Positions 25,478 to 34,867 of a stretch of DNA of 64,000 nucleotides are shown here, in pieces (position 1 is the stretch's first letter; each line of letters starts with the position of its first letter). The notes under the pieces are model-generated. The model did not search any database, had not been told where the DNA came from, and worked only from the letters and a program-made list of their open reading frames with translations. The DNA lies in contig NZ_MJIE01000001.1 of the NCBI RefSeq assembly GCF_001940235.1, positions 620,001 to 684,000 of the forward strand. Direction: 5' to 3'. The translations under genes and the position numbers were made by a program. This stretch comes from Hornefia porci. GTDB taxonomy: Bacteria; Bacillota; Clostridia; Peptostreptococcales; Anaerovoracaceae.

Positions 25478-26422
25478 CTAATGCCGGATCACCGATACCG
25501 GCAGATCGAACGGTCTGATATAACCTTCAATGCGATCCAGGTCCTCCTGTGAAAGACTCGGATCCTCCTTGATCTGGTACTCCATATCAAGCTGTCCGTA
25601 CTTGTTTACTCCCATCTTGTGATACGGCAGCAGGTCGATCCCCTTGAAATTCTTCATATCCCTGAACGGAAGAAGGAATTTCATTGTATTCTCGATCTCT
25701 TCACGGCTGTCGTTCACGCCTTTCAGCATCGGCATCCTGATCTTTACATTATGCTTCGTGTTCAGAAGCTCCGTAAGATTCTTCAGGATGACCTCATTTC
25801 TGACGCCTGTCAGTTCACTGTGCCTGTCCGAATTGAAATGCTTGATGTCAAACAGGAACAGATCAACATATTCCGCGATTTTCATCAGTTTGTCATGGGG
25901 CGTATATCCGCAGGTCTCGATTGCGGTGTTGACGCCGTTCTGTTTCGCTGTCTGCAGGAGGCTGAGACATGCCTCAGGCTGCGCCGTGCATTCGCCGCCG
26001 CCCAAGGTCATACCTCCGCCGGACATATCGTAGAACATCCGGTCCTCCAGCACCACATCCATGATCTCTGAAATGATCCGAACCTCTCCCGCAATATCCA
26101 GCGCGTTATACAGACAGGCTTCCATACACTTCCGGCATCCGATACAGTCGATTTCCCGGTTTACAGTATGCCCCTGCTCCGTAATGCTGTGAATGCCTTT
26201 GGGGCACACCGGAACGCATGCCCCGCAGCTTACACAGGCGTCTTTCTTGAACATGACCTGGAACTTGCGTTCCAGCCCCTCCGGATTGGCACACCATTTA
26301 CAGCGAAGCGGACAGCCTTTGAAAAAGACCAGCGTCCTTACCCCGGGACCGTCGTGCATATTATATTTTTGTATGTTGAATATAGTAGCTTTACGCTCCA
26401 GCGCTTCTCCGTTGCCGCTCAT
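25478..26422 (-). CDS. cutD: Choline trimethylamine-lyase activating enzyme CutD
   Basis: 314 residues, radical-SAM activase. It makes the glycyl radical on CutC. The SAM cluster motif is C37-x3-C41-x2-C44 ([17 protein letters not shown]), and two ferredoxin-type 4Fe-4S motifs follow at C63/C66/C69/C73 and C93/C96/C99/C103, the usual layout of glycyl-radical activases. [10 protein letters not shown] is the SAM-contacting GGE region. It starts 31 bases after cutC, as expected for a lyase/activase pair. Confidence 0.95.
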   Translation of the reverse strand: MSGNGEALERKATIFNIQKYNMHDGPGVRTLVFFKGCPLRCKWCANPEGLERKFQVMFKKDACVSCGACVPVCPKGIHSITEQGHTVNREIDCIGCRKCMEACLYNALDIAGEVRIISEIMDVVLEDRMFYDMSGGGMTLGGGECTAQPEACLSLLQTAKQNGVNTAIETCGYTPHDKLMKIAEYVDLFLFDIKHFNSDRHSELTGVRNEVILKNLTELLNTKHNVKIRMPMLKGVNDSREEIENTMKFLLPFRDMKNFKGIDLLPYHKMGVNKYGQLDMEYQIKEDPSLSQEDLDRIEGYIRPFDLPVSVIRH

Positions 26423-26453
26423 TATGCTGAACTCCCGCTTATATTATTATTGT

Positions 26454-29024
26454 TTAAAAATGTGTCAGCATGGTTCTGCTGATGATCTCATCCTGCACGT
26501 CCTTACACAGCTCTGTGAAGAACGCGCTGTAGCCGGCGACACGAACGACCAGATCTCTGTAGTTGTCCGGATCCTTCTGTGCGGCGATCATGTCTTCATT
26601 GTTCACGTAGTTGAACTGCATTTCGCCGTTCCCGAACAGGCAGGCGGTTCTCAGCAGGGTAATCAGTCCCTGCTCGCCCTCCGGCGTATCCAGGATTCCC
26701 GGCATCAGCTTGAAGTTGTGCACCAGACCGATGTTCATGTTGTCGTTGGACATCTTCGAGACGGACTTGATGATGGCCGTCGGGCCCTTCTTGTCCGCGC
26801 CCTGTGTCGGAGAAATTCCATCCGACAGCGGCGTCCACGCTTTCCGTCCGTTGGCGGAGGCGCCGGTCATCTGTCCGAACGGCGTGTTGTTGGAGATGGA
26901 CAGCGTTCCGTGAGACATCTGCGCGAACAGAGTCTTGTACTTGCGGTGCTCCATCTCGGTGAAGTTGATCAGATCTGTGCAGATGTAATCCGCATAATCG
27001 TCGTCATTTCCGTATTTCGGCGCTGCCAGGCAGTCCGCTCTCATCTGCTCGTAGCCGACGAAGTCAGCCTTCAGACCTTCGTTCAGCTGCTCCAGCGTAT
27101 ATTTTTTGTCGTCGAATACCAGCTTCTTAATCGCCGCCATGGAATCCGCATAGGTCGCGAGTCCGCTCCAGACGACGCCCGGTCCGTAATTGTACATCGC
27201 GCCGCCGGCCTCAACGCCTCTTCCCTTTTCCATGCAGCCTTCAAACATGATGGACATCAGCGGCTTCGGCGCCAGATCTCTCTGTACTCTCTGGGAGATT
27301 ACCGTCATAACGGCAGTCCACTTGGTGATGTACTGGATCTGCGCCTTGACCGCTTTGTCAAAGTCCTCATAAGTCTTATACTGCGTGAGAGGACCAAGAT
27401 CAGGTGTGACCTGCTTGCCGTACCAGAGAGGTACACCGTGATTCAGCACCAGCTCGATGCAGATCGGCCACTGGGTATAGGAGGTGGAGGTCCACTGATA
27501 CAGTCTTCCGGACTTCTGCGGTTCTACACAGCCCATCAGGCAGTAATCTCTCGCGTCCTCAATCGACACTCCCTTGGCAAGCATCATCTTAATATGAGTA
27601 TCGTCGAAATGGCAGGCCGGGAATCCCATTCCCGCTCTTACGACGTCTACTATCTTCTCCATGTACTTCTGCGGCGATTTGTTATGGATCCGGCAGGCCA
27701 GCGACGGCTGATAGATCTTTGTGAATCTCACCGCGTCCATCAGCAGGTAGGTCAGATCGTTGGTCGCGTCGACGCCCTCACGGGTAACGCCGCCTACGCA
27801 CATATTGACGAAGGGCTGATATCCCGCGAAGAACTTGGATGCGCCTTCACTGGTTACCCACATCATCTCGGACATCTTGATCAGCATGCAGCTCGCCAGC
27901 TCAAACGCCTGATACTGATTCATTCTGCCGGATTCCATATCCGCCTTGTAGAACGGATACATATACTGATCCACACGTCCGATGGACATGCCGGTCTGAT
28001 TCTCCTCTACCGGAAGCAGGGACTCGATGGTCCAGACCGCCTGGATAGCTTCCCAGAAGGTTTCCGGCTTGTTTGCGGGAACCTTGGCGTTGATCTCTGA
28101 GATCTTCAGGAGTTCTGCTTTTCTCGTCGGATCGGTGCACTGTCCCGCCAGCTGCGCCGCGTAGTCGGACAGTCTCTTCGCGTAGATCATGACGCCTTCA
28201 GTCGTGTCGATCACGCCTTTATAGAAGTAGATTTTGTCAATGTCCGCCGGGTTGGAGTAATCCAGCTCTTTCAGATGCTCTCTCGCCTCCTGCTGGATGT
28301 CCTTCATGCCCTTCTTCATCAGAATCACGTCGTAGCCGGGGTTGGAATCGCCGCCGCCGTTCTGCGCGTGATAGGAGCAGTCTGAGACAAAGGATTCGCC
28401 GGAAAGCTCCCAGCCTCCGCATTCCTTGTACTGGTCTTCGCAGTACTCGTCAACGGATTTTCCTTCCCAGAAGGGGAACAGCTCCTCTTTCATGTATTTT
28501 TTGTCTTCATCGGAAATGTAGAACGGATCCTGGTCTCTGGTGCCGATGGTATCCAGCTCGTCTCTCATCCATTTCCAGGCGATGTCCGGAGCGAACGCGC
28601 CGACACGGGGACCGCCCGTCGGATTTCCGACGATCAGCTCATTATCCTGAATGATCAGTGGAGCGGTTTCGCAGCAGTGACGGAACGCCTTGGCTCTCAG
28701 GATGATCTTCGGCATTCCCGGATTCGCCTTTGTGATTTCGGTGACCGCTCTCGCACGGTATGTGGAAATCGACGGAACCTGCTTCCTGTAGTTATCCTTC
28801 AGCGCCTTGATTCTCGGCGTAGGTCCGTCCGGCTGCCAGTCCGGAGAAGACGGAGCCGGGGCCGCAGCGGCGGGCTGCGCTGCCGCCTGCGCCGGAGCTG
28901 CCGCTTCCTTGCGTTCCATTTCCTTAGTAACATTCTCAAACATGGACTTCAGTGCGTTGCGCTCTTCCGCCGACATGTCTTTCGTAGCTTCCGCCAGTTT
29001 GTTTGAAAAATCACGAATGTCCAA
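26454..29024 (-). CDS. cutC: Choline trimethylamine-lyase CutC (glycyl radical enzyme)
   Basis: 856 residues. Cleaves choline to trimethylamine and acetaldehyde. Against the numbering I remember for the characterised Desulfovibrio CutC, every active-site residue is present at a constant offset of +10: Y218, D226, F405, C499, E501, T512, Y516 and G831 ([10 protein letters not shown]..., RVAGYSAFF). These choline-binding residues set it apart from glycerol and propanediol dehydratases. Residues 1-40 form an amphipathic helical region followed by an Ala/Pro linker (41-62), a likely encapsulation peptide. The start codon is TTG behind GAGAGG, unusual for an abundant enzyme. Confidence 0.96.
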   Translation of the reverse strand: MDIRDFSNKLAEATKDMSAEERNALKSMFENVTKEMERKEAAAPAQAAAQPAAAAPAPSSPDWQPDGPTPRIKALKDNYRKQVPSISTYRARAVTEITKANPGMPKIILRAKAFRHCCETAPLIIQDNELIVGNPTGGPRVGAFAPDIAWKWMRDELDTIGTRDQDPFYISDEDKKYMKEELFPFWEGKSVDEYCEDQYKECGGWELSGESFVSDCSYHAQNGGGDSNPGYDVILMKKGMKDIQQEAREHLKELDYSNPADIDKIYFYKGVIDTTEGVMIYAKRLSDYAAQLAGQCTDPTRKAELLKISEINAKVPANKPETFWEAIQAVWTIESLLPVEENQTGMSIGRVDQYMYPFYKADMESGRMNQYQAFELASCMLIKMSEMMWVTSEGASKFFAGYQPFVNMCVGGVTREGVDATNDLTYLLMDAVRFTKIYQPSLACRIHNKSPQKYMEKIVDVVRAGMGFPACHFDDTHIKMMLAKGVSIEDARDYCLMGCVEPQKSGRLYQWTSTSYTQWPICIELVLNHGVPLWYGKQVTPDLGPLTQYKTYEDFDKAVKAQIQYITKWTAVMTVISQRVQRDLAPKPLMSIMFEGCMEKGRGVEAGGAMYNYGPGVVWSGLATYADSMAAIKKLVFDDKKYTLEQLNEGLKADFVGYEQMRADCLAAPKYGNDDDYADYICTDLINFTEMEHRKYKTLFAQMSHGTLSISNNTPFGQMTGASANGRKAWTPLSDGISPTQGADKKGPTAIIKSVSKMSNDNMNIGLVHNFKLMPGILDTPEGEQGLITLLRTACLFGNGEMQFNYVNNEDMIAAQKDPDNYRDLVVRVAGYSAFFTELCKDVQDEIISRTMLTHF

Positions 29025-29083
29025 TGGGTTACCTCTCTTTCGTTTCAGGTTTCCACCTTGTTCTTATATGTTATTTGCTCTCC

Positions 29084-30580
29084 TCAGCTCTTCTGTTCCA
29101 CAGCCTCCCTGAGAAGTCCCTGTATTACCCTGACCTGTTCCGCAGTCTCAAGATCCTGCGTCTTTATTCTCGGTTCATCCGGAAGACGGTCTCTTCCGAA
29201 GAATTCACGATCCGCCGTCTCCACGCTCCGGACGCCGAATCCCACCTTTCTGACATAAATCAGATTTCTCGGGGACACATTGTCCGAGGTGATTCCCTGT
29301 CCGGCCGATCCGCTGCCGAGAGTCATCGCCGGAAACATATTCGTGGATGCTCCCATGCTCCCGAAGGTTGCCGGCGTATTGACAAGTATCCTTCCGACCG
29401 GTTTGCGAAGCATGAACTGCCGTATCACGTCGCCGTCCGTCGAGTGGATGACCAGCGTGTGTCCGCGTCTGTCCTTCAGCAGGAGCTCGATGCATTTCTC
29501 ACAGGCGTGCTCCCAGTCCTCCTCGATGAAAAACGCCACCACAGGCGCCAGTTTCTCCCTCGCATAAGGGTTCTCCTGCGACGCGTACTTCTGCTCCGAA
29601 ATCAGGAGCACCGTTTCCGGGGGAATGCTGAACCCTGCTCTCTTCGCCAGCGTCTCCGCCGTAACTCCCACCAGCGCGGTGTTGGCCGACCCGTCATGAT
29701 TGAAAATCAGCTTCGCCAGCTGTTCGGATTCCCGATCAGTCATGAAATATGCATGATTCGCAAGGAACTCCGCTCTGACCTGTTCCGCGACGGGAGCATC
29801 GACTACGACGGACTGCTCAGCCGCCGGAAGAAGACCGTTGTCAAAAGTCTTGCTGCTGATGATGTCCCGGACCGCCTGACGCACGTCCGCGGTTCTTTCG
29901 ATAAACGCCGGACCGTTCCCGGCTCCGCCGTAAATCAGCGGCTTTCTCGCTTCATACGCTTCATCGAGCATTCCCGGTACGCCGGTAATCAGAAGAAGAG
30001 ATGCTGAAGGATGATGCATCAGCTCCACAGTACCGCTCTTTGTCACAGTATGCAGATAACTGAGCGCTCCCTCCGGAAGCCCGTTGGCCTCCGCGGCTTC
30101 AATCATGATATCCAGCGCCCTTCCGATCGTGTCCCTCGCTCTGGGATGCGGCGAGAAGATGATCGGATTTCCGGCCTTCACCGCGATCAGCGCTTTGTAA
30201 ATCGTCGTCGACACCGGACTCGTCGCCGGACAGAGCGCCACGATCACGCCCACGGGAACGCCGACGTCCATCAGCCCCCTCTCAGGCTCCTCGTCGATCA
30301 CGCCGACACACCGCATTCCCCGCAGCTGCTCCCGCAGATACCCGCAGACAAACCGGTCCTTCGCGTATTTGTCTTTCCAGTTGCCGTAATCAGTCTCTTC
30401 GCTGGACAGCACTGCGAACTCCTCGATGTGAGGCTCGACCGCGTCCGCCATGGCTTCCACGATCCGGTCCAGCTGTTCCTGTGTGAACAAAGCAAGCTCC
30501 GCCTGCACGCCGCCCGCGTTTTCCGCCAGAATACGCGCTTCCTGGATGGAGAGCAAATCATTGTCTATGATATTCATCAT
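29084..30580 (-). CDS. Acylating-aldehyde-dehydrogenase homologue lacking the catalytic cysteine
   Basis: About 498 residues. The whole fold of the EutE/PduP family is kept (VALCPATSPVSTTIYKALIA, YGGAGNGPAFIERTA), but the nucleophile position is changed. The active paralogue has [13 protein letters not shown], whereas here it reads TFDNGLLPAAEQS, so the cysteine is proline (P254 counted from an upstream GTG). It cannot form the usual thioester. It may be a structural subunit, a regulator or a scaffold of the compartment. The start ATG at 30580 follows GGAGGG. It is placed directly before cutC. Confidence 0.88.
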   Translation of the reverse strand: MMNIIDNDLLSIQEARILAENAGGVQAELALFTQEQLDRIVEAMADAVEPHIEEFAVLSSEETDYGNWKDKYAKDRFVCGYLREQLRGMRCVGVIDEEPERGLMDVGVPVGVIVALCPATSPVSTTIYKALIAVKAGNPIIFSPHPRARDTIGRALDIMIEAAEANGLPEGALSYLHTVTKSGTVELMHHPSASLLLITGVPGMLDEAYEARKPLIYGGAGNGPAFIERTADVRQAVRDIISSKTFDNGLLPAAEQSVVVDAPVAEQVRAEFLANHAYFMTDRESEQLAKLIFNHDGSANTALVGVTAETLAKRAGFSIPPETVLLISEQKYASQENPYAREKLAPVVAFFIEEDWEHACEKCIELLLKDRRGHTLVIHSTDGDVIRQFMLRKPVGRILVNTPATFGSMGASTNMFPAMTLGSGSAGQGITSDNVSPRNLIYVRKVGFGVRSVETADREFFGRDRLPDEPRIKTQDLETAEQVRVIQGLLREAVEQKS

Positions 30581-30603
30581 CGTCACTCCCTCCAGTCACA
30601 TCT

Positions 30604-30918
30604 TTAATACGGCAACAGCTTATCCAGTGTATATCTCTCAATGATCTTTTCCAGTCCCGGATGGGGCGTCGCGATGACGCAGGAGCTGTAAACCTCTGCG
30701 CCCATCTCTTCGACGGCCTTGATTCCCGCCTCGACCGCCGACTTGCACGCTGCGACATCGCCTCTCGTGAGAATCGAGATGTAGCCCGATGCGGTATTTT
30801 CATAGCCGACGACTTCCACCTCCGCGGCTTTCACCATCGCGTCCGCCGCCTGAAGCATGAATACCAGTCCGAAGGTCTCAATCATACCCAGTGCCTGTCC
30901 CTGACCTTTATTACTCAT
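30604..30918 (-). CDS. BMC-H hexameric shell protein
   Basis: 104 residues. [33 protein letters not shown] is the hexamer-domain start; the C-terminal tail (ATPHPGLEKIIERYTLDKLLPY) is a little longer than in EutM. The pore region reads NTASGYISI. The ATG at 30918 is behind AGGAAGG; longer reading to 30972 overlaps the upstream shell gene. It is the second gene of the operon. Confidence 0.93.
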   Translation of the reverse strand: MSNKGQGQALGMIETFGLVFMLQAADAMVKAAEVEVVGYENTASGYISILTRGDVAACKSAVEAGIKAVEEMGAEVYSSCVIATPHPGLEKIIERYTLDKLLPY

Positions 30919-30947
30919 GTTTAAATCCTTCCTGTACTGTATCGAAA

Positions 30948-31250
30948 TCAATAACAATCGACATCGTGGCAAGATACGATATCGCCGATATCCGGAATCG
31001 GCCGCGGCATTACATTCTGCGCCGTCAGCGTTCCGATCGCCGCCGCCGCTCTGGCGCCTGCCTCTACGGAAGCTTTACATGCCGCAACGTCGCCCTTGAC
31101 AATAATCGTAACCAGAGTGGATCCGATATTCTCATAGGAAATCAGCTCCACGTCTGCAGCCTTCAGCATCTTGTCACAGGCATCCAGCGCGGGAACCATG
31201 CCGATGGTTTCGACAAGTCCGATTGCCTGTTCGCCGTAATATCTGCTCAT
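30948..31250 (-). CDS. BMC-H hexameric shell protein (first gene of the operon)
   Basis: 100 residues. It begins EQAIGLVETIGMVPALDACDKMLKAADVELISYE, keeps GDVAACKASVEAGARAA, and ends IPDIGDIVSCHDVDCY. Its C-terminus carries two cysteines and acidic residues not seen in the other hexamers here. The ATG follows AAAGGAG. It is the promoter-proximal gene, about 70 bases from the predicted transcript start. Confidence 0.93.
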   Translation of the reverse strand: MSRYYGEQAIGLVETIGMVPALDACDKMLKAADVELISYENIGSTLVTIIVKGDVAACKASVEAGARAAAAIGTLTAQNVMPRPIPDIGDIVSCHDVDCY

Positions 31251-31316
31251 ACGTAATCGCTCCTTTCTGCAAAGTCCATGTGATTACACTTCTTCAATCT
31301 GATTTCAGTTACTTTG

Positions 31317-31347
31317 ATTCTACAGTTTCCCCCTACGGAAATGTCAA
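31317..31347 (-). promoter_or_regulatory. Candidate promoter of the microcompartment operon
   Basis: On the minus strand a perfect TTGACA (31342-31347) is followed either by TGTAGA at 17 bp or TAGAAT at 19 bp. A 19-bp spacer is the signature of promoters activated by MerR proteins, which twist the DNA, and a MerR gene lies 2 kb away. This link is inference; the -10 choice is not certain. Confidence 0.5.
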
Positions 31348-31661
31348 TGACGGAAATGCTCCCGCCGGGAAAGCGTCTCGTTTTCGGTGCTCAATTTTCT
31401 GAAAATTATTGATTTTTCGGGGTTTTCAGGGCTTTTTTTTGCTTTCCGCGTTAGAACAAAAAAAAATGTCATGGGAGATTTTTACATAAATGAGACAAAA
31501 ACCTTCCCCTTTGGGGAATAGTATTGCCATATTCTGGAAATTAAGGCGTGAATTTTTTTCTTCTTGTTAAGAAATTGACGAAACCGCTGTAATTCCTTAA
31601 TTCTGCCGTTTCAAGCGGTCCGGGTCCGCCTCTGTTTCAGATGAATTCTCTGAAAAAAGCA

Positions 31662-31691
31662 TTGACCGCCCCGCTTCCCTTAGAGTATAAT
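31662..31691 (+). promoter_or_regulatory. Promoter of the DMT-type transporter gene
   Basis: TTGACC (31662-31667), 18-bp spacer and a perfect TATAAT (31686-31691). The transcript would start near 31698 and carry a leader of about 70 bases with one seven-base-pair hairpin. Confidence 0.7.
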
Positions 31692-31769
31692 CAACGCAAC
31701 ATTGTGTAGAATCGGAACCGACGATTCTCAGTATTAGTTCTTTGATTTTTTTATTTGTGAGGTGAAATT

Positions 31770-33128
31770 ATGAGCAACTTAGCAAACGCTCCCGCAAACG
31801 CTCTGGCGGCAAAGGAAGCGCGCGACAAGTCCTTTCGCAAGAAGGGAATTCTGATCGCACTTTTATCCGGTTTCCTCTACGGTGGATACACCGCGTTCAT
31901 GACGCACGGAATGGAGTCCGGCGTCTGGATCGACTTCTACGGTGCGACAGGCGTCGCCAAGGGTCTGTCTGCGTTCGCGCTGATCTACACGCTGAGCGCA
32001 CTGGGTGCTGCGGTCAACGACCTCTGCTCCGCAGTCTGGTCTCTGATCTATGCGGCGATCATCGGTCGTCTGGGAGACTTCAAACGGTCCCTGAACACCA
32101 AGCCCGGGAAGATCCTGATCGTCGCGGCGATCATCGGAGGACCCTTCGCGTCCACCTGTTATGTAATCGGACTGCAGATGGCCGGTTCCATCATCGTTCC
32201 CATTGCGGCTCTGAACGCGGCGATCGGCGCGATCATCGGAAGATTCCTTTATAAGCAGAAGCTGTCCGCAGGCATGATTCTCGGTATCGTGATCTGCTTC
32301 TGCGCAGCGGTGCTCATCGGGAGCACCGGCATGACCGGACTTTCCTTCGACGGCAAGGCTGTTCTGGGTATGGCCGCGGCGTTCCTGGCAGCTCTCGGCT
32401 GGGGCATTGAAGGCGCAGTCGGCGGCTATGCGTGCTGCATCGTAGACTATGAGGTTGCGATTGTCATCCGTCAGTGCACCTCCGGAATCGTGAACGCGGT
32501 TATCCTGGTCTCCATCCTTTCCATTATGGGCGGCGACGAAATCGGAACCGGTTTCCGGCTTCTGGGCGCGGCTCTGACAGACGGTCCTTCCCTCTGGATG
32601 TTCTTCATCGCTGGTATGTTCGCGTCCTTCTCCTTCAAGTTCTGGTATAAGGGAGCATCGATGTGCGGCGCGGCGCTGGGCATGGGCTGCAACGGCACAT
32701 ATGCGTTCTGGGGTCCCTTCTGGTGCTTCATTGTCATCGGACTGGCCTTCGGAGTTGACGGTTACGCCATTCCGTGGCAGGGCTGGGTCGGCGCCCTCAT
32801 CATGGTCGTCGGTATCGTCATCCTCGCTATTTCTCAGGACAAGGCTACAAAGGAGGCGCAAACTATGCTACCACTGAATATGGCAATTCTGAAATTCTTT
32901 ACGAGCGGCAAGGAAGCCTGCCGCGCTGACGTGCAGGATGCGCTGAGATCCCAATACGGCACTTTCCGGGCCTTCAGCGACAAGCAGATGGACGAGGCTC
33001 TCCAGACCGCCTGCTCCAACGGCCTGATCGCCGAGAGCAGACTGGAGATGGACAGCAGCGGAAACCTGGTCATCTATTACAAATCCGACCAGGAGATGAT
33101 TGACACGATTAACAAATACGTGGACTGA
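31770..33128 (+). CDS. DMT/EamA-like transporter fused to a winged-helix-like cytosolic tail
   Basis: 452 residues. Residues about 25-360 hold ten hydrophobic helices in two halves, as in DMT-superfamily carriers. Residues 366-452 form a soluble tail predicted helix-helix-helix-hairpin-helix (LNMAILKFFTS, ADVQDALRSQYG, DKQMDEALQTACSNGLIAES, then a beta hairpin), like a winged helix. An in-frame ATG at codon 366 has its own AAAGGAGG site, so the tail may also be made alone. It is divergent from the choline compartment operon, so uptake of choline or exit of trimethylamine is a reasonable guess, not a demonstrated one. Confidence 0.85.
   Translation: MSNLANAPANALAAKEARDKSFRKKGILIALLSGFLYGGYTAFMTHGMESGVWIDFYGATGVAKGLSAFALIYTLSALGAAVNDLCSAVWSLIYAAIIGRLGDFKRSLNTKPGKILIVAAIIGGPFASTCYVIGLQMAGSIIVPIAALNAAIGAIIGRFLYKQKLSAGMILGIVICFCAAVLIGSTGMTGLSFDGKAVLGMAAAFLAALGWGIEGAVGGYACCIVDYEVAIVIRQCTSGIVNAVILVSILSIMGGDEIGTGFRLLGAALTDGPSLWMFFIAGMFASFSFKFWYKGASMCGAALGMGCNGTYAFWGPFWCFIVIGLAFGVDGYAIPWQGWVGALIMVVGIVILAISQDKATKEAQTMLPLNMAILKFFTSGKEACRADVQDALRSQYGTFRAFSDKQMDEALQTACSNGLIAESRLEMDSSGNLVIYYKSDQEMIDTINKYVD
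32849..33128 (+). other. Internal ribosome site and nested 87-codon frame for the transporter tail
   Basis: Inside the transporter gene AAAGGAGG (32849-32856) lies eight bases before an in-frame ATG (32865), at the exact boundary between the last membrane helix and the soluble tail. Independent translation would give an 87-residue winged-helix-like protein. It could be a relic of two fused genes or a true dual-product gene. The signal is stronger than many gene starts in the window. Confidence 0.5.
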
Positions 33129-33164
33129 TCTGTGTCAGTTCACATCAGATTAACCGCAATCGAC

Positions 33165-33213
33165 AAAGAGGGGGCTGTCGCACTAAGCTGATTAGTGCGA
33201 CAGCCCCCTCTTT
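33165..33213. terminator. Bidirectional terminator
   Basis: A perfect 21-bp stem (33165-33185 with 33193-33213) and seven-base loop, flanked by AAAG on one side and CTTT on the other. It can stop both the transporter transcript and the convergent MerR operon. Confidence 0.9.
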
Positions 33214-33339
33214 CTGTACGCCTGTATGCTGTTTCAGAATCGTCGCGCCCTGTGTCGCGCAAACCGGCATCCGCCTCGTCTGCTCTGAACCGCAGACATC
33301 CGCATCCGTCCTCCGTCATGTGCAGATTCACATCCGTCT

Positions 33340-34167
33340 TCAGCGGTGCACCTCCAGCCGAATCTCCGTAACAAACATCTCTGTATTCTTTGTGGTCCAG
33401 TAATCGGTAACATACCGCTCCCAGGAAGAGTCCCCCAGAAGATAGCCGTGGCTCTGCGCCCAGTTCTCCATTTTATGATAGGTATCCGCGATTGTATCGT
33501 GGGGACCGATGTGGTAGCAGGACAGCATCATGCAGCCGCCCATCTGCACCAGATATTCTTTATGTCTGGGGCGGATCATCTTCTGCAGCAGCCGCATCCT
33601 GGTGCATCGGTTGTCGATCCGGTCTTTGTACGATGGGAATTCAATCATGACCGGTCCTGTAATCTCGACCGCGATCTGATCCAGAAATTCCGTCCACTCC
33701 AGGTTGATCACTGCTTCCTTGGGGTCTCCGATGTAATCCTGATCCATAAAGCCGAACTCATCCGGCTCGATGTACTTGACAGAGACCTCCCGGGCGTCGT
33801 TCAGAATGACGGTCTGCGCCTCCAGCAGCAGCGAATACCAGTCGCGCACTGAGGTCAGCTGTCCCTCGATACTGACCTGTTCTTCCTCCAGCTCGCCTAT
33901 TTTCCGCAGAAAGCCGTGCTCGATTTCCTGATATTCCTCCGTCCCCATCAGACTTCTCATCTCTTCCAGCTTGAAGCCCATCTGCTTGTAGTACTTCAGA
34001 ATCGTCAGGTTCAGAAGAGCCTCCCGGGAATAGAACCGGTAGTTGTTGCTGCCGATCTTGTCCGGGTGAATCAGTCCGATCTCATCATAAAAACGCATTG
34101 CTTTGCGGGATACGTTGCAAAGCCTGCTTACCTCGCCGATTGAATAAAATTCCTTGATCGTTTCCAT
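33340..34167 (-). CDS. MerR-family regulator with C-terminal effector-binding domain
   Basis: 275 residues. The N-terminal MerR winged helix (about 6-75) reads FYSIGEVSRLCNVSRKAMRFYDEIGLI; a coiled coil follows (about 80-115), then a GyrI-like ligand-binding domain with CMMLSCYHIGPHDTIADTYHK. Such multidrug- or metabolite-sensing MerR proteins activate promoters with long spacers. It is the last gene of the TPR/DUF4037/DUF4125 operon and lies between the two microcompartment gene sets, making it a candidate regulator of either; ligand unknown. Confidence 0.9.
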   Translation of the reverse strand: METIKEFYSIGEVSRLCNVSRKAMRFYDEIGLIHPDKIGSNNYRFYSREALLNLTILKYYKQMGFKLEEMRSLMGTEEYQEIEHGFLRKIGELEEEQVSIEGQLTSVRDWYSLLLEAQTVILNDAREVSVKYIEPDEFGFMDQDYIGDPKEAVINLEWTEFLDQIAVEITGPVMIEFPSYKDRIDNRCTRMRLLQKMIRPRHKEYLVQMGGCMMLSCYHIGPHDTIADTYHKMENWAQSHGYLLGDSSWERYVTDYWTTKNTEMFVTEIRLEVHR

Positions 34168-34200
34168 TTTGTTCCCTCCGGAGAAGTCTGTCCTGCAGTC

Positions 34201-34845
34201 CTACCGTGACCGCCGACCGTCTTCTCTGCCGGCCAGCGCCTGTTCCGCGGCCTCCGGCCCGGAGTACCCGTAGAACTCCGCAATGCTCCGCTGGATATCC
34301 AGCACCATATCCGGATTCTGCTTTACATCCCGCAGCAGCAGCCGCAGCGTTTCCTCCGAATATGTCTTCAACTCGCCGATGGAATAGGATTTCACCGATG
34401 TCTCACCCCGATCCTCTCCGACCGGCCGGCCCGCACCCGCAATCCGTGGAAACTGTCCGGCGAATTTCCGGTGAGAGATCAGCTGAAGACCGACAATCTC
34501 CGCGATCAGACGTCCCTTCTGCTCCGAAAGAGCCGGCAGCGACGCCTGCAGGTGCTCCCGGTAATATTCCGGGTCAGTGAATTCCATCATATACGCATAT
34601 TTTTCCGTCAGAAGGTTCCGCCCTGACGCCTCCGCCCGCTTCAGATCGTTCAGATAACTGCGCAGGGTGTCCTCGCTCCACGTCGCGTCCTGGCTGTACC
34701 GCATGATGTAAAACGTGTTCCAGTCGTCCTGACAGCCCGCCCGGCCCCCGATGTTCTCCACTCTCTGAAACATGTCCCATTCCAGCGCGATAATTTCATT
34801 GATCAGTCTGTCCTTCCCGCTGCCGTTTCTTTGTACCTGCCCCAT
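34201..34845 (-). CDS. DUF4125 family protein
   Basis: 214 residues. Contains LINEIIALEWDMFQRVENIGGRAGCQDD and later EKYAYMMEFTDPEYY, which I recognise as DUF4125, a family without known function. No signal peptide or membrane helix. The ATG at 34845 follows AAAGGA; a longer frame to 34875 overlaps the upstream gene end. It is third in a four-gene unit with a TPR protein, DUF4037 and MerR, an association seen repeatedly in Clostridia as far as I recall. Confidence 0.75.
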   Translation of the reverse strand: MGQVQRNGSGKDRLINEIIALEWDMFQRVENIGGRAGCQDDWNTFYIMRYSQDATWSEDTLRSYLNDLKRAEASGRNLLTEKYAYMMEFTDPEYYREHLQASLPALSEQKGRLIAEIVGLQLISHRKFAGQFPRIAGAGRPVGEDRGETSVKSYSIGELKTYSEETLRLLLRDVKQNPDMVLDIQRSIAEFYGYSGPEAAEQALAGREDGRRSR

Positions 34846-34867
34846 AATCTGTTCCTTTCTCCGCTCC

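Larger units (their letters stand above)
31251..31769. other. 519-bp divergent control region between the microcompartment operon and the transporter
   Basis: No coding sequence is visible. It holds a minus-strand promoter for the shell operon and a plus-strand promoter for the transporter (both listed). It also has an inverted repeat CTGAAAA (31399-31405) with TTTTCAG (31423-31429), and a second wider one, ACCGCT (31583-31588) with AGCGGT (31614-31619). The plus-strand transcript would begin with a small hairpin, AGAATCG with CGATTCT (31708-31728). Which protein binds here is unknown; the MerR protein encoded at 33340 is a candidate. Confidence 0.6.

Noticed and set aside
26193..28100. A 635-codon plus-strand open frame
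   Set aside because: It lies opposite cutC and cutD, whose residues match known enzymes; the antisense product has no membrane, motif or repeat structure.
26454..29024. Glycerol or propanediol dehydratase, or pyruvate formate-lyase
   Set aside because: The choline-specific residues Y218, D226, T512 and Y516 and the [10 protein letters not shown] segment fit CutC; pyruvate formate-lyase would show adjacent Cys-Cys at the active site.
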